Positions 1-5,000 of a stretch of 7,927 bases of DNA are shown here, in pieces. The notes below the pieces were generated by a model that had not been told where the DNA came from, did not search any database, and saw nothing but the letters and a program-made list of their open reading frames with translations. The position numbers were made by a program, and so were the translations under genes. How positions within the stretch are numbered: position 1 is the first letter of the stretch; each line of letters opens with the position of its first letter. This DNA is from Nitrospinaceae bacterium (GTDB lineage Bacteria > Nitrospinota > Nitrospinia > Nitrospinales > VA-1). The DNA lies in the NCBI GenBank assembly GCA_016763735.1, contig JAESTE010000058.1, forward strand, positions 1 to 7,927, written 5' to 3'.

Positions 1-1932
1 ACAGGCATTTTCAATTCTGTAATTCTTGGGGGCCAGAACATCACGGCAACGCAGAACAACACGGTTTACACTTCCACACTCGATGTCAATGGTACGGCAA
101 GAATATCCAGCCTGCCAACTCCTATTGGCAGTGTTGAAATGGTGGTAGCTGATGGTAGTGGGAATCTTTTCAAGCAGGCAATTGGCGGAGGAGGGGGGCC
201 AGATGCGGATTGGGATCTGACAACTTTTCCAAATGACATGGTTTCTCTTCCCTCAGGTAATGTGGGCATCGGAACAACAGTTGCTCCTACTGAAAAATTA
301 GAGGTGGTGGGTAATGCAAAAATTAATGGTACGGCAACAATAACCAACCTGCCAACTCCTATCGGCAGTGTTGAAATGGTTGTAGCTGATGGTAGTGGAA
401 ATCTCTTTAAGCAGGCCATTGTTGGAGGAGGAGGAGATGATTTGCAAACCGTAACGAATGTGGGCAATACGACCACCAATGATATTGAGCTGACAAACTC
501 AAGCCTTAAAAGTGCCGGTGGCAGCTTCTTAAGATTCGACTTTGGCGGGGATAACAAGGTGATGTGGTTGCAAGATGGGTATAGTGCCGGGCACTATATA
601 TACAGTGATAACACTTTGTTGCAACTTCAACATGATCAAATTGATGTTGGATCTAAGGATATTCGCTTAAATGGCCGAGGTGGAGAAAATGTATTTATTG
701 GCGACATTGCTACCGCTAGCGTATCTTCCATAAATACGAATAAGACGGCAGCATTATTTATTAATTCTCGAAACTCTACATTTAATACAGGCATTTTTAA
801 TTCTGTAATTCTTGGTGGCGAAAATATCACAGCAACGCAGAACAACACAGTTTACACTTCCATACTCGATGTTAATGGTACGGCAAGAATATCCAATTTA
901 CCAACTCCTGTTGGCAGTGTTGAAATGGTCGTAGCTGATGGTAGTGGGAATCTATTCAAGCAGGCTATTGGCGGAGGTGGAAGCACAGATGCCGATTGGG
1001 ATATAACAACATTTCCAAATGACATGGTTTCTATACCCTCGGGTAATGTGGGAATCGGAACAACGGTTGCTCCTACTGAAAAATTAGAGGTGGTGGGTAA
1101 TGCAAAAATTAATGGTACGGCAACAATAACCAACCTGCCAACTCCTATCGGCAGTGTTGAAATGGTGGTAGCTGATGTTAACGGGAATCTCTTTAAGCAA
1201 ACGGTTCCCAGCGGTACAGCCAATGATTTACAGACTGTTTTATCAGTAGGAAATAATACAGGAGGATCACACATACTCGTGAATGGCGCTGATGATATTA
1301 TTTTAGATGGCGGAGGTTCAACAACTATTTTTTCCGAAATTCAGTGGAGATCCAATTTTGGCACAATTAACAATTACAACGCATCCATATTTTTTGATGA
1401 GGAAAACGAAAGTTACCTCAATATTAAAAGTACTACGGGATTTTTCTTTGAAAACACAACTAACACAGCGCGAAATATTTTAATGGGTCAAACAGGGGAA
1501 AAAAGTATGCGAATTAATGATGATTTTGCTTCATTGGGACTAGCCTTTCGCTATACGGGCACCGGAGGTGATCTTGTGGTAGCTAGTGTTTCCGCAATTC
1601 GTACTTGGACACTGCCAGACCAAACAGGGACGATCGCTATACTAGCTGGTTCAACTGGACAAATTCAGTTCAATAATGGTGGTGTAATGGGAGCTGATGC
1701 CAATCTGTTTTGGGATGATACGAATAAGTCATTGGGAATAGGTACAACGACTCCAGATCCAGAGGCCGCATTAGATGTAACAAGCATTACCAGCGGATTC
1801 CTGCCTCCTAGGATGTCCACAACCCAAAGAGATAATAATATAACAAGTCCGGTTGCCGGATTGATTATTTATAACACAACTGTTGATAAACACCAGGGAT
1901 ATAATGGTACTATTTGGAACAATATGTATTAA
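1..1932 (+). CDS. Repetitive fibre/adhesin-like surface protein, 5'-partial
   Basis: The frame is open from base 1 to the TAA at 1930-1932, giving 643 visible residues; the start is upstream. The ATG at 139 is not a credible start, because the codons before it (from base 1) encode sequence repeated in the same frame from 787. Visible order: residues 1-140 are repeat material including 'GNVGIGTTVAPTEKLEVVGN'; about 141-262 are a unique stretch; 263-402 repeat residues 1-140; 403-643 are unique. Tail-fibre-like motifs in the last part are 'TWTLPDQTGTIAIL' (near 535), 'GQIQFNNGGVMGAD' (near 553) and 'LGIGTTTPDPEAALDV' (near 578). The end, 'GFLPPRMSTTQRD' followed by 'GLIIYNTT' and 'YNGTIWNNMY', is the usual C-terminus of Bacteroidota fibre-like proteins. 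No peptidase S74 chaperone or T9SS sorting domain is visible at the end. An adhesive or structural role outside the cell is inferred; a phage or phage-derived tail fibre is the main alternative. Confidence 0.85.
   Translation, partial: TGIFNSVILGGQNITATQNNTVYTSTLDVNGTARISSLPTPIGSVEMVVADGSGNLFKQAIGGGGGPDADWDLTTFPNDMVSLPSGNVGIGTTVAPTEKLEVVGNAKINGTATITNLPTPIGSVEMVVADGSGNLFKQAIVGGGGDDLQTVTNVGNTTTNDIELTNSSLKSAGGSFLRFDFGGDNKVMWLQDGYSAGHYIYSDNTLLQLQHDQIDVGSKDIRLNGRGGENVFIGDIATASVSSINTNKTAALFINSRNSTFNTGIFNSVILGGENITATQNNTVYTSILDVNGTARISNLPTPVGSVEMVVADGSGNLFKQAIGGGGSTDADWDITTFPNDMVSIPSGNVGIGTTVAPTEKLEVVGNAKINGTATITNLPTPIGSVEMVVADVNGNLFKQTVPSGTANDLQTVLSVGNNTGGSHILVNGADDIILDGGGSTTIFSEIQWRSNFGTINNYNASIFFDEENESYLNIKSTTGFFFENTTNTARNILMGQTGEKSMRINDDFASLGLAFRYTGTGGDLVVASVSAIRTWTLPDQTGTIAILAGSTGQIQFNNGGVMGADANLFWDDTNKSLGIGTTTPDPEAALDVTSITSGFLPPRMSTTQRDNNITSPVAGLIIYNTTVDKHQGYNGTIWNNMY
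88..192 (+). repeat. 35-residue nested motif, copy 1
   Basis: First of four copies of a motif beginning NGTARIS, continuing LPTPIGSVEMVVADGSGNLF, and ending KQAI before a glycine run. The others start at 325, 874 and 1111. Copies 1 and 3 read 'ARIS' and copies 2 and 4 read 'ATIT', so a two-motif unit seems to have existed before the 786-bp duplication. Glycine-rich ends (GGGGG here) look like flexible joints between fibre segments. Confidence 0.9.
325..435 (+). repeat. 35-residue nested motif, copy 2
   Basis: The copy reads NGTATITN, then LPTPIGSVEMVVADGSGNLF and KQAIVGGGG. It directly follows the 'GNVGIGTTVAPTEKLEVVGN' segment, and most of it lies inside the 101-bp block that is identical to the corresponding part of copy 4. 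Confidence 0.9.
874..978 (+). repeat. 35-residue nested motif, copy 3
   Basis: The copy reads NGTARISN, then LPTPVGSVEMVVADGSGNLF and KQAIGGGG. It corresponds to copy 1 at an offset of 786 bp, with mostly synonymous differences. Confidence 0.9.
1111..1206 (+). repeat. 35-residue nested motif, copy 4 (diverged end)
   Basis: The copy reads NGTATITN, then LPTPIGSVEMVVAD, then diverges to VNGNLFKQTV in place of GSGNLFKQAI. The change marks the right edge of the repeat array. The unique region that follows starts 'NDLQTVLSVGNN', which resembles 'DDLQTVTNVGN' after copy 2. Confidence 0.85.
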
Positions 1933-1970
1933 TCTGTTTTAACCGAAAAGTAAGCAAACAATACTATATC
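1933..1970 (+). other. 38-bp intergenic gap, probable intra-operon junction
   Basis: The gap is short and A-rich. I see no Shine-Dalgarno-like GGAGG, no Bacteroidota-type TTTG/TAnnTTTG promoter pair and no hairpin followed by a T run. Weak or absent Shine-Dalgarno sites are normal in this phylum. With no terminator or promoter visible, read-through from the fibre gene into the downstream giant gene is the simplest view, though it is an inference. Confidence 0.5.
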
Positions 1971-2027
1971 GTGAAAAACATATTTCTTCTGTATTTGTTT
2001 ACATCTGTCTGGCTGTTGTCTAGCGCA
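1971..2027 (+). other. Signal peptide of the giant RHS protein
   Basis: Residues 1-19 have a short basic start (MKN), a hydrophobic core (IFLLYLFTSVWLL) and a small-residue SSA cleavage site before QQG. This is a type I (Sec) signal. No lipobox cysteine is present, so a lipoprotein is unlikely. It also decides the GTG start, since the next in-frame ATG (2085) would remove it. Confidence 0.88.
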
Positions 2028-5000
2028 CAGCAGGGTTATTTGATCAATTCCGGTGCGGATGTCAAAGTATTACCGGGCACCTATATGACGGTAAAGGGGT
2101 CGGTGATCAACAAAACTGACAATTCATCGAATGACGGTGTTTTTCACAACTACGGAACCATCGATTTGATCCATGATTGGATCAACAATGCGAACAACCA
2201 GGCTTTTGTGGCTGCCAGTACCGGTACAGTGGAGTTAACAGGCATTAATCAGTCTATCCAGGGTACAAACACCACCAGGTTTTTCGACCTTACCTTGCTG
2301 GGAAGCGGCACTAAACAAATGGATATTGACGCAGAGGTAGAAGGTACGCTCTCATTGAATGACAGGGAGCTGTCAACTCAGACGAATACAATGTTTGTAA
2401 CCAATACGAATGTTAATGCTGTTACCCGGTCTTCCGGATTTGTAAGCAGTTTGGTTAATGGAAGCTTGTCAAGGGACCTGTCAGGAACAAGTACATACCT
2501 GTTCCCTGTAGGATCAAATCTTGGAACTACCAGGTACCGGCCCGTTGAAGTTACTCCCATAACAGCTAACGCTCACACCTACACGGTAAGATTGGCTAAT
2601 AATGATCCGGATAATGATGGTTTGAACAGATCAAACAAAGAACCTTCATTATCTGCCATCAACCCGCTGTATTATCATAAGGTTAACAGAACGGCGGGTT
2701 CCGATCCAGCCGATGTAGCATTGTTTTTTGATGAATCGTTGGACGGGAATTTTTTCACCGCCGCGCATTGGCAAAATGCCCCGCAATGGGAGAAAATAAC
2801 CAATACCACATTACTTTCTAATATAGCACCGCCTTTAAGCAGCCTTACAGCAAATTCTTGGAATAATTTTGTCCTTGATCCATTTGCGTTGGCGGTTCCC
2901 GATAATTGTACCACTTGCCCTGTTATTGGTTCCCAGCTATTTACAGATGGCGAATTTGCCATTGATTACTGTTCGAACCCAGGGGCTATAGACTTTTTGG
3001 CAGGTCCAAATAGTGTCACTCTGGAGTGTAACTCCTCTTTATACGGCATAGGAAATTTTGCGGTTGTTACGGATGCAAGTCCTTTCCTTACCAATCTCCA
3101 GGGTACCGACCATACTTCTTCAGGAAGTACATATTTTTTCATGGCATCTAACGAAAATCCATTTGGGCCGCAATCCCAGCAGGGTGATCTATTTATAGAG
3201 AAAGGAGTTTCCGTTACATCAGGGCAAACCTATAGTGTATCTGTTTGGGTACAGAACCTGTTACAGCAGAATTGTATAGGGATTGCTACAGATTGCCTGC
3301 CTTCATTTTCACTGTATGTATATGGCACTACCCCAAATGCACTCCTGGATGTTGAGAACTTTATCCCATACCAGGACGGGTGGGTGCAGCTGTGTGGGCA
3401 ATTTACCGCCTCGGCTAACGGAACGGTGAATGTTGGAGTCTGGTCACTCAATGGAGAATTCATTATTGCCAATGGATTTAACTATCCGGTTATCGGGTTC
3501 TATCCTATTCATATAGGAGTTGACGACTTTGAGGTATATGAGGTTTCTGCCCCGCAAGTTAGCATTGCCGCTCAGCTTTCCACAATGTGTATTAATGAAA
3601 CTAATATTCTAACAACGACTGCACCGACAGCTGTTAGCTACCTCTGGTCAACCGGAGAAACCACGCAGAACATTACGATTACAGAGCCTGGGGACTACTC
3701 AGTTACGGTAACGGATGCCAACGGATGTACCAATACTGCCGAAATAACAATTCCTTATACTTACAATTGTACCACCCAAATTGTTATTTGTGTTGGGGAA
3801 TCGTATCAAATAAACCTGCCTTCAGCACAAACGTCCTCAGTTAACTGGACGCCAACAACTGGACTGGTTTGCGGCGGCGTACTCTGTTCCACCCCCGTTG
3901 TAACGCCATTGGTTACTACAACATATATAGCTACTATATTGACCGGTGGTGGAACAACAACGGAAACATTCGTAGTAACTGTAAACCCTTTGCCAACTGC
4001 GGACTTTACTCAAGTGGCGAGTGGTTTAGCCGTAAACTTCACCGATGCATCAAACGATGCGACTAACTGGTCATGGGATTTTGGAGACGGAAATTCGTCA
4101 AGTGCTCAAAACCCAGCCCATACTTATGCGGAAGGTGGCCTTTACGAGGTTTGTTTAACTGCAACCAATGCCTGCGGATCCGATGCGATCTGTCATACCA
4201 TCATCGTAAATGAGATCTGCTCGGGAGATGTGTACCAGAGAGATTTTACGGGTGCCAATTTCACTGGCAGATCTGATCATAATGTACAGCAAACGGACGA
4301 CGATGCCGATGGATTTGACGATAACGGATATATCATTACCGGATTTTATAATGACAAAGCGCTATTGCTTAAGCTGGATGAAAATGGTCAAACAGAGTGG
4401 GCCAATTATTTTGATAACGGTTCGGGAGACGAGGTTGGTAATGCAGTGTTACAAGCTGACGATGGAGGTTTTCTAATGGTGGGATATACAACCACCACCA
4501 CTGCCCCGGTGAACCGCGATATTTTTATCGTCAAGACGGATCCTTTGGGGAATAAACTAAACAGTTGGGTCTTTGGTGTGGGTGCCTTTAATGACTACGC
4601 CAATTCCGTCACTAAAGTGGATGATGGATCTGGAAAGGAGAAATACGTAATTGTAGGGGTTACAAATGGCTCTGGAATTGGAGGAGCCAATGTGATCATG
4701 GTTAAGCTTAACGTAACTGATGATCTTGTAGAATGGACCAGGACTTATGGCGCGAAAGGGCTCAGGGAAGACGTTGGCAGATCTGTCAAACAAACATTTG
4801 ACGGAGGTTTTATTATTGCGGGTGAATCTAAAAATGTTTTCTCCGGAAAGCGCAATATCTACCTGATCAAAACTGCTTCTTCGGGTGCGCTTATCTGGTC
4901 TCGTCTATATGGATCTGGGCAAAATGATATATGTCATACCGTATTGGAAGATAATAATGGCGCCCGTGATATTGTAGTGGCTTGTTCCATCAACGGTGAG

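Larger units (their letters stand above)
1..1206 (+). repeat. 786-bp in-frame tandem repeat (two visible copies of a ~400-bp block)
   Basis: Bases 1 to about 414 recur at 787 to about 1200 with a constant offset of 786 bp (262 codons) and no indel. Bases 280-380 are identical to 1066-1166 over 101 bp. The earlier part differs by scattered, mostly third-position substitutions. Similarity stops after about 1200, where 'FKQAIVGGGGDD' is replaced by 'FKQTVPSGTAND'. The match begins at base 1, so the left limit and total copy number cannot be seen; the block between copies (about 430-786) would be the rest of the first full unit. Confidence 0.93.

Noticed and set aside
139..141. ATG as the start of the fibre gene
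   Set aside because: The frame is open back to base 1, and the upstream codons match the in-frame repeat at 787-924, so translation must begin before the window.
66..557. Reverse-strand open frame of 163 codons, with a similar one at 852-1274
   Set aside because: The two resemble each other only because they lie opposite the duplicated block of the + strand fibre gene. The + frame shows coherent protein motifs and mostly synonymous repeat changes, so these are shadows.
1..1206. CRISPR array or insertion-sequence origin for the repeated DNA
   Set aside because: The repeats are long, in-frame and coding, with no short repeat/spacer rhythm, terminal inverted repeats or transposase.
1933..1970. 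Promoter or terminator between the two genes
   Set aside because: No convincing TTTG/TAnnTTTG pair and no stem-loop with T run could be found in the 38 bp.
3869..4476. Short + strand open frames at 3869-4066 and 4210-4476
   Set aside because: They are out of frame with the giant gene over its PKD and propeller coding parts, with low-quality composition and no motif.
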